This document shows positions 1 through 11,074 of a stretch of DNA of 64,000 nucleotides, piece after piece. Each line of letters opens with the position of its first letter. Positions within the stretch are counted from its first letter, which is position 1. The notes under the pieces were generated by a model. It saw nothing but the letters and a program-made list of their open reading frames with translations. It searched no databases and had not been told where the DNA came from. Source of the stretch: Eudromia elegans (taxonomy: Eukaryota; Chordata; Aves; Tinamiformes; Tinamidae); NCBI GenBank assembly GCA_003342815.1, contig PTEX01000032.1, positions 1,619,644 through 1,683,643 on the forward strand, written 5' to 3'. Made by a program: the position numbers and the translations under genes.

Positions 1-1699
1 GTACCTCCAAATTAAAGCTAATCAAGAATCCTCACGTTAATCAGCCTCCCAAGCTTCAGGAGATCATGAGAAGGACGACGGTCCCATTTCAAAAGACAGC
101 ACAGAGTCACAGCAGGAATCGCATCAAACTGACTGAAGGCCATTGACAACATGGTCATGGAGGAAACTGTAAGAGTTCATCCACATACATTCATCTTAGC
201 ACACGCACACTTGTAAATCAGCTCCTATTCAGTAACGCAATGCAGAGTGACTCATTTTTGACTACACGTGAAAAAGGCTCGCAAAGGGAGCCAGAGAATC
301 TTTTTCTTTCTTTTCTGCCTTTATGTACGCTGAATTACATCCCCTTCCTTTGGAGGAGCCACAATGTTTCAGAGCCAGCTCTAAAACAGGACACGACTGT
401 CTTGTTAGGTTGACAGAATCTAAGCCCAGCATTAGACCCCACATTTCTGCTGAGGAGATTTAGGAAGATGTTTTATTAGCAGTTCCCTTCATCTCTGGAG
501 CCAGCTGCATGGCACACAGAGGCCCCATGCATGGCCCCATCGGGCACACACATTGCCGGCATCTGCTCTGGACACTTCTGCTGCTCCGGCTGGGTCATGG
601 GGCGCATTACTCACTCCCTGCTTTAAGCAAGTTTTGCAGCTCAGCGTGGCTCATGCACCCATAGCCCTCCTGGGCCTCTCTGTATCTGCACGTACAGGGC
701 CGGGACAGCCGGGCCGACAGACCTGGAGTTCCTGCCCAGTGCGTGCACCAGCTCGACGCCAGCCCGCTCACGTCGCGGCCACGCGCGGGAAAGCGGCTCT
801 GTGCTTTGGCCAGCTGCCCTGGAGCCGGGCAATCCAAGCACCGAGCGAAAAAGCCTCCTAACCATAAAGCAAACCAGAAGAGGCCAAGTCCTACAGCAAA
901 GCAATGGCAACACGAGCAGGAAAGTAAGAGTGCAGAAGGCAAATGAGTTACAAACCTAAAGAAATGCAATGGAGATAGAGAACTGCACCTGGGAACACGC
1001 TTTGGGGGAGTGTGCATACGGACAAGCCATGGGCCTTGAATTATGAAATATCAGACACGCAGCCACCAAAAGATGCTCCAAAAGGAGGTCTGGCCAGCAG
1101 CCAGGACCAGTCGCTCACACCGTGTTTCACCATCGCTGCTGTTCTTAGATATGATAACATTAAAGCTATGGGCTTACATAAGGCTTCCCTTAATGAATTC
1201 ATGACTTGGCTTTGTGAAGTCACAATATCCCAGATCTGATCCATGCAGGACGGAGCATGGGGGTTTCCTATGCGGAGGCACCCGATGCTGTGCCCTGCCG
1301 TGGCTCACAACATTCCCATGCACCCATCCTTTGCGGGGTCTCCAGACTGCATGCAGCGTGGCACGGGAGCATCAGGAACTATCCACAGCACCCAACCTGG
1401 ATTTCAAACCATCTCCCTGCACAGTCATTCCAGTGCTCCGTACCTAGCCAGGTATTCCAGGAAGAGGCTGAGGGGAGAGAGAAGTTATCGAGATAGAGGA
1501 AAAAAATTGCAGATGTGTATAAACGGAAGAATCTTAAAGAAAGGAAGGCTACCACAGCCCAAGCCAAGCTTTACCCAGGAATAAAACACATACATTAGAG
1601 TGACAGAGAAGCAAGGCAGGATATAGTAAATGGTTCAGCCCACGACATGCAAGATTTTCATAATTTATAAGCAACAGAAGACATGCACTTCTCCTTCAA

Positions 1700-1960
1700 A
1701 CCGCTGAGAGCCCCCTCAGCAGCCAATTAATGGTGCTGTGTACAGCGAACACACTTACACTAATTGACTGGTCCAGTGGCCACGGCTGCCCCCAAGCCTT
1801 TCTGCAAGACGCGCTTCTGCAGCAGCGCCGCACGGAAATGCTGCACGTTTATTAACTTGTTTGCTTCTGATTGCTGGATTGCTTCCCCGTTCCCAAGGCA
1901 CTGGGATTTATTCTTTTAGTTTAACACTACAAAGTAATCAAATCGCTCCATTACAGCTGA
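1700..1960. promoter_or_regulatory. candidate cis-regulatory element (homeodomain-core rich)
   Basis: The block contains AATTAAT near 1,725, TAATTG near 1,761, TAATCAAATCG near 1,936 and ATTACAG near 1,951 in otherwise unique sequence. Homeodomain proteins bind TAAT-core sites, and vertebrate developmental enhancers often look like this. Orientation, target gene and conservation cannot be seen from one sequence, so this is an inference from motif content only. Confidence 0.25.
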
Positions 1961-3679
1961 CAGACTCCGGGAGCCCTGGAGGGGAGGCGAGAGCGGCGGC
2001 AGGGAAGAAGTCCATGTTTTTCCCTCGCACGCTTCACGCTTGTCCTCTGCTTGAGATTCTCCACATCTCTATCTCTCCAACTCAAAACCACACTGAACTT
2101 CTAACTGACATGAGAAGTTATTTGAGGATGCAGGACTTTCACTTGAAATTAAGGCTGATCTACCTTCTGGGATCAGGGAGCAGGATTCTCTTCTCATGCA
2201 GCCTGATAAGCTCTCACACGCTCTCCCTCTGCTTCCAGTCAAACACGAGTGCTGCTGCAACCAGGAAAACCTCCCTCCAATGTGCTGCAAAGTTCAAACC
2301 AACCAGCTCGTGAACAGGGGACAAGAGAGAGCATTTCACACAGCCCTCCGTGCCCATCCATCCAATGGGCCCAGTACAAAGGAGATGCCTCAGAGAGTAG
2401 AGAGTAACACAGAAATCCCTTGCTTGGATTTTCTCAGTGACCTCCCAGTCCAAATGATGCAATGAAATACTACAAAACACTCAGCACACAACTCTGTCTG
2501 TTGACAACAAAAAATACATATATATTTTCAATTTACAGGAAATCCAACTACCAAAGCAAAAATTAAAAAACAAATAGTGCTTGCATAGCCCTGTACATTC
2601 AAAAATAATTTGAACAACCTATCCTTTAAGTATGAAAAGTGCTCTCCACTAGAAAAAAAAATATACTCCAATGTATTTTATTTTAGACTACATCCACACT
2701 GTCAGGCTAAAGCTTAAGGAAATCCCAACAAGATTTTGAGTAGAGAAAAACAGCAAAACAAATCTTCATATAGCCTGCGATCAAATCATCTTTCAGAGTA
2801 TGGACTTACTGCACCAGCAATGTCAGGCAGTTCAGTGCAGTGGCATCAAAACTAGATATTTACTGCTTGACAGTGAGTAACCCCTTGAAAAGGGAGGAAC
2901 AAAAATTCCTTTTTAATGAGTCACCATTTGGCGGCCAGAGATCAAAACCTTTTGCCTGTATTTCTGACTGCAGTATTGTATATAGTCGGGTTCTTTTTGG
3001 TTTTTCTTCCCCTCTTTTCTTTGTGACTTTACTTAAACCAACAGAGTTAATTAAGAAAATCAGTATGTTAAAAGAAAAGCAAAAGTGAAGTCCTTATAAG
3101 AACCTGATAATGAGCACAATCTGCTGGGTTAGTGATACACTGAATTCACCAACGATTCCTTTTATATATTTGAAATTGTGAAAAGCCCCAAAAGATTAAA
3201 AGTAACTAGTCGGAACAAAGAAATTATGTTGAGCATCCACCCCGATTACCCCGTCAGGTCAATGTTTGCTAATTACTCCTAAACTAATGCAAGCATATGG
3301 GGTCACAGCTTCTTGCATCCGAGTGGAACTGCACAGGACAAGTGTCCCTGTACAAGATTCCTTGCCCAAAACTTGACCTATGAATATCTGAGCCAGAGAA
3401 GGAAATATGCCTGAAAGCAGGTGCCATTTCTCTCTTTTAAAATCTCCTCTTTCACTCTATTTCAAATTTTAGAGTTTTAGCAAAAAGAAAGATACCATGA
3501 TCTGATGTTCAAAAAAGAAAATAAAATCAATTTGCTTTAGATAAGAGCATTACAGCCAAAACACAGAAATGAAACTGTCATTCCTATTTAGGGCCTCAGA
3601 ATAAGATGCAGCTGGCTTCATTATGAATAGAATTTCTGAGCATATGACAAGACTCCAAAGACCTCGGTTAGTAATAAGC

Positions 3680-3782
3680 ACTTTTGCTTTACAAACTATT
3701 TAACTAGTTAACCTTCACACCAAGCATCCTTGCCGTAAAGCACCATTGCTCCTGTTTTACGATGCATAAACAAGAAGCTGGG
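3680..3782 (-). mobile_element. MIR/CORE-SINE remnant
   Basis: Read on the minus strand this fits the 3' half of a MIR-type SINE. On the plus strand the order is 'gctttacaaactatttaac', a short spacer with 'accttcacacca', then 'cctgttttacgatgcataaa' and an 'agaagctg' end. These correspond to the familiar MIR segments 'ctttacaaa...ctcatttaatcctcacaac...cattttacagatgaggaaactg'. It is heavily diverged, has no target-site duplication that I can find, and is non-coding. Confidence 0.55.
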
Positions 3783-4842
3783 AGCTACTTACTCCAAAAA
3801 CCGCCTCCTCGGAAAAAAATCCGACCATTTGGAATTGGAGCTGGCAATACTGAGGTCTGGCTTCTGCCTTTGGAAGCCTTCAAGTTCTACCTGGAAACTT
3901 CCACTAAAGACCATGGCAGGGCCCTACAGCTCTGGTCTGGCTCACACCAGCTCCCCAACAGCCACGACACGCAACTCCCCAGCAGCAGAACCTCCTACCT
4001 TGCCGTCAATTCACTGAACCACCCAGTCCCTCGCAGCATTTGATCTTTGTTTATACTCCGTTTGCTCCTACGTTAGAAGTTAGCAGGGTAAATAATTACA
4101 ATCACTGGTAGCAGTCCAAGAATTCAAAGAAATAACCACTGTAAGGAGGATCAATCACCCATCTCTTCCCATTAGTCTTTTTGGCAATCCCGTGTCACTG
4201 TTGTCACAAGCCCAGATAACGACGCCACATTAATGCACCTTCTGAGAAAGGGGCTACAAGATGTGACTCCATAACCGTGTCCTGTCTGGCCTTGGGGAAT
4301 CTTTGGGGAAGGTTCCCCATCAACTGCAGTTACAGCTTTTATTGAGGCAGGACTTGGGCCCACACGGTGCAGTTCGAATGCATGACCCCAAAGCAAACAA
4401 CTGATCTTCTGTTTCCACTAGAAATAAATCAGCAGCACATAAGCCAACAGTTTTGCAGATCCAACTCTATGTGAGAAATTATATTTTCAAAGTAATTTCA
4501 AAAAGTCTGCACAGAGGCCATGGGCAGAGGGTAGAACAAGGAGAGCCACCCGATCGCAGAACAGCAGCTCTTCTAATTAAATTAACCAAAACTGGAGGGA
4601 GGCTGCATTTCCCAATCAAACCCTCCCAATTCAAATGAGAACAATCTTCACTGTAAATACCATGAAATGCAGAACTCAAAAAGAAGAAACTCGTAACCTG
4701 ATTCATCGGGAAACCAGGCTCCCTTCCTTCAATGATATAAACTCTCCTCAGCGCAGAGCAAAATACTGTATTTCTGATGTCAGCATGAGCAGACAGAAGA
4801 GGACATATGGCCTTTTGTACTGCTCCCAAGATGCCGTATGTT

Positions 4843-4879
4843 AAAAAGAAAAAAAGAAAAAAAAAGAAAGGAAAAAAAA
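4843..4879. repeat. A-rich low-complexity tract
   Basis: About 37 bases composed almost only of A with scattered G, between 'atgttaa' and 'tcagaaatcat'. It may be a decayed poly-A tail or simple slippage. No retroposed element is recognisable directly upstream. Confidence 0.8.
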
Positions 4880-5380
4880 TCAGAAATCATTATCCAGCCT
4901 GGAAGACGCCCAAGCCATTTTAAAACCTTGTTTATTGCACTTTGGAAGACCTTAAAAAAATAAAAACAAAACAAACTACTCGTAGACATCTAATCCTAAC
5001 CCGAAATAGTAGACAGGTATCAAGCAGGAACCATGCATTTTGGGGGAAACTTTGATCCTTCGAGCGCTCGTCTGCAAGTAGGTATCACTCCTACTCTGGT
5101 GGCTGCACCTAACAAGTTAACAGCACTATTTACACCAGTACTCTTGTATCATTAGAAACAACAAGATTATGTTCTTTAATTCTAATGCCAGCACAATTAT
5201 TTTAACACCCAGAGTGTCAGATCTGACTCTCTACCCCCTAAATTAATTTCAGAGTGGTGGCTAAATAAAATGACATACTTCTTTGTGCTTTTGTTATAAC
5301 ATGCTCGTGTGCAGCAAACTGTGAAGAAAATGTAGTAATTAGAGGTTAAATTAATCCCTGGCAGACAGGCAGCTTAGCAA

Positions 5381-6660
5381 GGCTGGGCCTCTTCAGAGAG
5401 CCCCGCACGGCGCCCGCAGAGCCGGCGAGGAGCAGCCCGGCAGCCGAGCGCACCGTGGCCGCAGGGGCAACGTCTCCGCCACTGGCACCGCAGAGGGATC
5501 GGAGCTGAGGCCACCATGGATGAGCGGTGCCTGGTTGGGAAACGTGCGGGTGGCCGGTCAAGCCCCGGATGGTGACGCAAGCGCATGGCGCTGCGCTTCA
5601 CATCGTCACTAGAAAGTCGCCCTCCTGGTTTCAACATAAGCCAGGGATTTGGTCGTCCTCAGTAGCGTGTTTGGAAAGAATGACTGGGCTCGACTCGACT
5701 TCCCAGCCTGCTGCAAGTCCTGAAACTTCTCCAGAGCTGCGGAGAAACGGCGCAAACGAAGGGTATGGCCACCAGACTTTGATGGCGGCCACTGAGGATT
5801 TCCTCTGCGCTCCCGTGGGTCTGTGTGTACACGCGGCACGGCAAAACGAGGCAGCTCCTAAGAGCAGGCAACAGACCTGCCGCCAGAATGGGAGCACCAC
5901 GGTCCATGCCCAAAGCGCCAGGTGCAGCCTCTGCTCCCCAGGACACCCCCGAGGAGGACGGCGCAAGGAAGCGGTTTCCCCGGCACCGCCGACACCGTCC
6001 CACATGGGGAAGCACCATGGGGGGCAATGGCCCAGGCGGGCGACGTGCGAGGCCCCGGCATGGAGAGCTCCTCCAGCAGCTGCCACCAAGCCACCAGGTG
6101 AAAATCCCCCGAGAAAAAGGGAGGAAAGGAAAAAACCCTGCACCAAGCTCACAGCGCAACCGAGGGGAAGGCGAGACGCAGGGCTCGCACAGGCTGCAGC
6201 TCTGCGTGGGAGTGCGCGAACAACGCCGGTATTTCTGTGCTACCCAGATCATCAATTATTAACAAATTAGGACATGCCTGATGGGGGCCTTATGTAACGC
6301 TTCTTTATTGATAACTCTGCCAAGTGCCACGCAGCGGGCAGGAAGCAGATCCCGGCAGGGCACAACCTGATGCCTCCCCAGCCGGGTCTCATCAAGGAAG
6401 GACATCCCGGCACGGCGCCCGCTGCTGGGGTCCCGGACCCCCCGCAACCTGCTGTGCCCAGGGTCCTGCCACCCTTAGCCCTAGGGTCACATCGTCTCCT
6501 GTGGGGTGAGAAAGGCTCCTGCCGCCCCCACAGCAAACACCTCCGGTTCGGCGCAGTGCCCAGCGAGCAGAGGCTCCGGAAAGCGCAGCTGCAGCCCCGC
6601 ATGGAGCGTCAGGAAAAACAGGGGTTTTCCTCCCGGAGGAGAGGCATGGCCTGGTAATGC
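5381..6660. promoter_or_regulatory. secondary CpG-rich block
   Basis: GC content and CpG frequency rise sharply here, most densely at about 5,395-5,610 ('ggcgcccgcagagccggcga' and following). The block holds the longest open frame of the window, 247 codons on the plus strand at 5,527-6,270. Frames of 198 and 173 codons lie opposite it on the minus strand, so the openness is explained by GC-rich composition. A near-perfect Kozak context, GCCACCATGG, sits at 5,510-5,519 but opens a frame of only 19 codons. No TATA box is evident. It could be a CpG-island promoter, an alternative first exon or an intragenic GC-rich segment. Confidence 0.4.
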
Positions 6661-7380
6661 CTTTTTTATTTTTCCCCCCTCACAAAAATCCCCAACTTAT
6701 TCCCCGCGAGGCAGCTTCCCAGGAGGAATAACGGCTCTTCACTGGCCTTGTCGGCTTGCCAGTTGCTCTGCTCTGGCTGCCACCCTGAGATGGACCTTCC
6801 TTAGGAATGGGTCTGGTCCGTAGCAAACCGTGACAAGAAACATCTCGCAGGGGAAGGGGGCATGAAGGGAGGCCTTGAAGCAACAAAGGTTTCAATTTTC
6901 TGTGCAAAGCGCTGGCAGGAACAGCAACATGGGAAGAGCAGCATGACGCAAGCACCGGCTCTTTTGCAAAGTTTCCCCTGAGCTGCTGGCAGCTCTGCAA
7001 GGGGGCATAAAAAGTCAAAAGCGTATTATTTGCCACTGCCTATTTTGTAGGGTTTTTCTTTTTTTCCTTTTTAAACAAACAGCATTGCGAGTTTTTGCTA
7101 TTTTACCTTAAAAAGAGCCACGCTGCAGTGCACTCCAGCACACACGGCGCTAACGAGGGCACTCTTAGATGCCTCAGCAGTTTCTCCACGTGTTTTTGAA
7201 GCATTAGCCTTTTGGAGCGCACCCTTGTTATGGGCTAAACAAACCTCCTTATGCCTGCACAACACTATCTGATCCGTTTGGCATTTCGCAGCCGCGCTCG
7301 AAAGCTCCCCTGCAAAATTACTGGCAAGGAAGGAAGTTCTGCATAATTTTAGCACTCGACATCTGAAAAAATTAGAGCGG
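6661..7380. other. unique non-coding DNA
   Basis: Mixed-composition sequence with a T-rich patch near 7,051-7,072. There is no recognisable repeat, RNA gene or exon. It separates the GC-rich block upstream from the AT-richer regulatory candidate downstream. Confidence 0.6.
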
Positions 7381-7745
7381 TCCCAACTGTTCTTTGAGAT
7401 GTATAAAAGAACAGTTGAAAAACTTACAGTTGACTGGTGCTACCTAGGTTACCCGTCAATGGCATTGAAACTGGTATATTATTAAGAGAGGTGTATGACG
7501 GGAATTGGTTTATTGTGCTGATCCATAGTAACCAGCTCCTGTTCGTCCATCATTTATCTCTCTCACCAGCGACATATGGGTTTGTCTATTCACACTCTCA
7601 GCACTCTATCTGCTCCAACAAACAGTCGGCCTTTTCTGCTTGGATAAGGAGATTTTTTAGTTACATCCATTATGTGCATATCAACATTTATGGCAGGAAG
7701 ATAATTGCCAAAGAGCTCAGGGGGATAAAAGCTCCCTCTTTATAA
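7381..7745. promoter_or_regulatory. candidate enhancer / conserved non-coding element
   Basis: A compact unique block of balanced composition about 1.5 kb upstream of the main CpG island. It carries GGATAAGG at 7,642-7,649, AGATAATTG at 7,700-7,708 and GGGATAAAA at 7,722-7,730, three GATA-type cores within 90 bp. It ends at a 17-base A run. A frame of about 102 codons without an ATG start runs through it but encodes nothing I recognise. Its function as an enhancer is inferred from motif density and position. Cross-species alignment would decide it. Confidence 0.35.
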
Positions 7746-7758
7746 CACAAACCCCCTT

Positions 7759-7775
7759 AAAAAAAAAAAAAAAAA
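7759..7775. repeat. poly-A run (17)
   Basis: Seventeen consecutive A bases follow 'acccccctt'-like pyrimidines. There is no adjacent retroposon. It is a mononucleotide repeat. Confidence 0.9.
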
Positions 7776-8880
7776 TCAATATTGATATAAAACAGTGCAA
7801 AGCCTTGGTGTGTCTTCTGCTTCCTTCGGTTTGAGATATTTTTTTTTTGCTTTCCACATAGCAAGTCAGACTGGAAGGTCAGGTAGAGAGCTTCCTAACG
7901 AGTTCCACTGCTGCTCTTCCCAAGGGGGGAAGGGGTGGACGGTATTAGCCGTTCCCTGCAGGAGCGAGTGGCAAACACGTGCGACGGAGGGAGGAGGGCT
8001 CCTTGGAGAAGGGCCAGCATCATTTAAACTGCTTTAGCCATCCCGATGCGGAGCCCGTAGCAATTACTAATGAATCGTCACTTATAGTCACCTTCCCTTC
8101 AATGCTGGAAACGGCTGACAGCTGAGCAGGGCGGCGAGGGGAACCATGAAGACTTGCAGATTTGGCCTTTTAAACTTTTTTCTTTCATATTTAAAAAGCC
8201 TCAGACAACCCCAGTATAGATAAATCCACTTGTCACAGCTTTTGCACGATTTACTTCACTTTCCCGTGGTTGCACAGCCAAAAAAGTTATTTCAAGGCGA
8301 CTTTGGTGCGAGCAGCAAGTCCCACGGAGCCCTTATGGGGCAGGCTGCACTGCACGCAGCCCGTGGGATGGGATGGCTCAGGGCTTTGCCTTGCCGCTGC
8401 CCTGGCCCTGCTGTCACCTCCGCTGTCACCCCTGTCCCACAGCCGCATCCGGGCACGTGAGCGACCCGCTCTGCCGGTCTGTCCCCCGGGACGGGAGCTC
8501 ACAAGGCACCCGCACCGCCAGCTGGGTGGGATCCACGAGCGCTACCGAGCTGCACAACTAGCATCGAGGCTGGTAGAAAATTAATAACTGACACCTTTGC
8601 ATGTATATATATAAAAAACACTTCTGCCCGCGTAAGAAAAAGTCATACAAAATAACAGGGAAATAACTGTTGCCTGTAATTCCCAACCTTCCCAACCCAG
8701 GAACAACCAGGCTGGTTGTGAACAAATCCAGAAGACTTTGCAGCTTCAAGCTGCTTATTCAGAGGGGTCTAAAAGAGAAGCCCTGTCGATATTTGCCTTT
8801 CTGATTACTAAGCAACCTGAAAAAAAAAAAATAGAGCCTGAAGTCCCAAGCTGAAGAAAACTAAAGGAAAAGACATAAAA
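7776..8880. other. unique non-coding DNA with a short GC-rich patch
   Basis: Contains a GC-richer patch at about 8,320-8,560 and an AT-rich block at 8,030-8,240 with 'agcaattactaatgaatcg' and 'ttttaaacttttttctttca'. No exon, RNA gene or mobile element is supported. The AT-rich block may be regulatory. Confidence 0.5.
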
Positions 8881-9443
8881 CAAGGAGCCCCCCAGGTGCC
8901 GAGGTGCCGGAGCGAGAGCAGCAGCAGCAGCCTGTGCTCTACCTGCCGCACACGGCCGGGTATTTGTTTTTTATCCCCGAGCAACAGACTATTTCCTGGT
9001 TGAGTTTAAGAACTCGGTGACGCTCCAGCCTCAGCCCACACATGTGTGTCACTGTCAACGTCAGTGGCAGGAAAACATTAGAAGTCGCCCCGCGCGGGCG
9101 CTTCCTAACATGGAATTTCCTTGTTCCGCGCTCCCGGCGCCGCCGCCCCCCGCGCTGAGCGCATCTTTCCCAGACGTCTTTTCCTAAGGCAGGGATGCAG
9201 GGCGGGGGGCGCCGCGTGGACCTCCCCCCCACCCCGCCGCCGCCCAGCGCAGGCTGCGCGGGCGCGCAGGGCTGCGCGGGCACCATCTGGCCGCGCGGGG
9301 CAGGCGGGGCGCGGGCCGGCCGCATTAGCGGGGATTACGCGGCTCACAGGGAAAAGGCGACCATTACATAAGCGGCGGGAGAGCCCCCCCACGGCTCCGC
9401 ACCCCCCCGCGCCCCGGCAGGCGGAAGCGGGGGGCGGCGCGGG

Positions 9444-9673
9444 NNNNNNNNNNNNNNNNNNNNNNNNNNNNNNNNNNNNNNNNNNNNNNNNNNNNNNNNN
9501 NNNNNNNNNNNNNNNNNNNNNNNNNNNNNNNNNNNNNNNNNNNNNNNNNNNNNNNNNNNNNNNNNNNNNNNNNNNNNNNNNNNNNNNNNNNNNNNNNNNN
9601 NNNNNNNNNNNNNNNNNNNNNNNNNNNNNNNNNNNNNNNNNNNNNNNNNNNNNNNNNNNNNNNNNNNNNNNNN
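9444..9673. other. assembly gap (N run, 230 bp)
   Basis: An unbroken run of N inside the CpG island, flanked by 'ggggcggcgcggg' and 'cgggggacgtgcgg'. Extreme GC content probably caused sequencing dropout. A first exon or transcription start could lie within it. Confidence 0.99.
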
Positions 9674-9984
9674 CGGGGGACGTGCGGCCCCGTTGCCCCC
9701 GCCGGGCCGCGGCTCCGCGGGAGCTGCGCGCTCCGCCCGCCGCTCCCAGCCGCAGGACGCGCAGCCAAAGCCCTGGGAGCCGTGAGTCAGCGCGCGTGGT
9801 GTGAGGTGCGCGGAGGGCTCGCGGGGAGCCGCGCACGGCCCCGCGCAGCGCAGCCCGCCGCTCCGCGCAGGAATAACCCGCGCGGCTCCGCGGAGCCTTT
9901 TGTTCCGAAGCGGCTCCGCGAGGCGCGCGAGGCGCTCCCCGCAAACCCGGCAAGCGGCCGCCGGCAGCAGCGCCAGGAGGTATT

Positions 9985-10037
9985 AAAAAAAAAAAAATTA
10001 AAAAGGAAAAGGGGGTGGTGGTGGAGGGGGGGGGGGG
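9985..10037. repeat. A13 run and G12 run inside the CpG island
   Basis: Thirteen A at 9,985-9,997 are followed by a purine-only stretch and then twelve G at 10,026-10,037, interrupted mainly by a GGTGGTGGTGGA segment. The whole stretch is strongly purine-biased on the plus strand. The G-rich half fits a potential G-quadruplex. Confidence 0.85.
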
Positions 10038-10430
10038 TCAGCCCAGCCCCGTCCCCACGCGTGCGCCCCGCGGAGGCGCCTCCGGCACCGGCTCCTCCTC
10101 CGCGGGCCGGCTCCGGAGCGGGCTGAGGGCGAGTGTGTCCAGCACCCTGGAGCGGCCCTCGTCGCCGCCCCGGGACGCTCCGCTCCGCACCTGGCTCAGC
10201 ACCATTTTAGAGCCCACCGAATCCCCCCCGCTCTGCCCGCGCTGCCACTGGCTGTGGCCACCACGGCGGCTCAAACCTCAGCCCCAAGTTCTGGGGCTCC
10301 CTCTTCCCCGGCCGCAGGACGGCGCCGCGCGCGGGGGGCGCTTTGCGAGGGGCTCCGCAAACTTCGCGGCGCCGCCTCGCAGCGGCCGCCGGGCTCCGAC
10401 CCCGTTGCCTCTTCGGCTCCTTTCAAACAA

Positions 10431-10760
10431 CTCCTACTTTTCCGGTGCGTATCGATTTCAAATGCTACTTACTGGAATATGCGGCTCCATGCGTGGTGCT
10501 TCTACCCGCTGGGAAACCAGCAGCATCTTGGACTGGGGAATCAAGCGGCTTTTAGATCCACTTTGGCTGTCCTGGGCGAGCAGAAGCCTCCGAGAGGGTT
10601 TGCTCCTTTTAGGTTCCAGACAAGTTCATCCTGGCGTTGCAGTTTGCTAATGATTCACTGTCTGTCTCAATCTGCTCACTACATTTCCATCAACCCACAG
10701 CTTCCTCACTTAGAAGGTGGAGTTTGTGGGGTTTAAGTTACTGATAGGCATATCTAAGTG
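10431..10760. promoter_or_regulatory. right shoulder of the CpG island, possible 5' exon or enhancer
   Basis: Balanced, unique sequence immediately after the GC-rich core, including 'gcgtatcgatttcaaatgct' and 'tttgctaatgattcactgtc'. A donor-like CCG|GTGCGT lies at about 10,440-10,448. An open frame runs through to 10,650 but resembles no known protein. The block may be a non-coding first exon or a promoter-proximal element. Neither can be proven here. Confidence 0.3.
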
Positions 10761-10792
10761 CTGTGTCACTCAAAGAGGAGGAGACACCCGCG

Positions 10793-10810
10793 CACACACA
10801 CACACACACA
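10793..10810. repeat. (CA)9 microsatellite
   Basis: Nine uninterrupted CA units, with further imperfect CA units up to about 10,820. Confidence 0.9.
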
Positions 10811-11048
10811 CCCGCACACAGCACCGAGCGCTCCGGGCTTAAAGGGGAAGCAGCAGCACTTTCTTCTGCTCTTCGGAAACTGGGAAGCTCGCAGATCCAA
10901 GGATTTCTTTTTCCCTGTGCGCAGGAAGGCGAGGATCATGCAGTCTGCGGGCAGTCCCGTAATGTGCAAAGAGCCTGGCATGCACAGAGCCGCCTTTGTG
11001 CTGCCTCAGTGCAGAAGCAGCGCAGCTCACAAAAATACCGGCAATTCC

Positions 11049-11074
11049 TTTTTTTTTTTTTCTTTCTTTTTTTT
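11049..11074. repeat. T-rich tract
   Basis: About 26 bases of T interrupted by C, followed by CCCC. A pyrimidine tract of this kind could act as a splice-acceptor tract, but no good AG follows within a usual distance. Confidence 0.8.

Larger units (their letters stand above)
1..5380. other. unique non-coding DNA, no gene recognised
   Basis: Mostly unique, moderately AT-rich sequence with short GC-richer patches near 540-860 and 1,960-2,000. Open frames here are at most about 150 codons, overlap frames on the opposite strand, and resemble no protein I know. AT-rich stretches with homeodomain-type cores occur near 1,700-1,960, 3,150-3,310 and 5,150-5,360. One MIR remnant is listed separately. 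Nothing else is supported. Confidence 0.6.
8881..10430. promoter_or_regulatory. main CpG island, probable promoter region (interrupted by gap)
   Basis: This is the strongest CpG island in the window. From about 9,080 to 10,420 CpG is very frequent ('cgccccgcgcgggcgcttcc', 'gcgaggcgcgcgaggcgctc'). There is an AP-1/MARE-type TGAGTCAGC at 9,783-9,791 and no clear TATA box, as expected of a CpG-island promoter. A gap removes 230 bp from its centre. The left shoulder at 8,930-9,110 and right shoulder at 10,431-10,760 are less GC-rich but unique. The direction of transcription cannot be told, and no first coding exon is recognised. Long open frames on both strands here are composition effects. Confidence 0.65.

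Noticed and set aside
5527..6270. 247-codon plus-strand open frame
   Set aside because: GC-rich DNA with 198- and 173-codon frames on the opposite strand; no domain, no start context and no splice support.
9105..9953. 282-codon minus-strand and 227-codon plus-strand frames across the CpG island
   Set aside because: Both run through 230 bp of N, which cannot contain stops, and the remaining parts are alanine/arginine/proline-rich translations of GC-rich DNA.
10015..10650. 211-codon plus-strand frame after the gap
   Set aside because: First half is GC-driven low complexity with an antisense frame opposite; second half has no recognisable family. Kept only as a possible non-coding exon.
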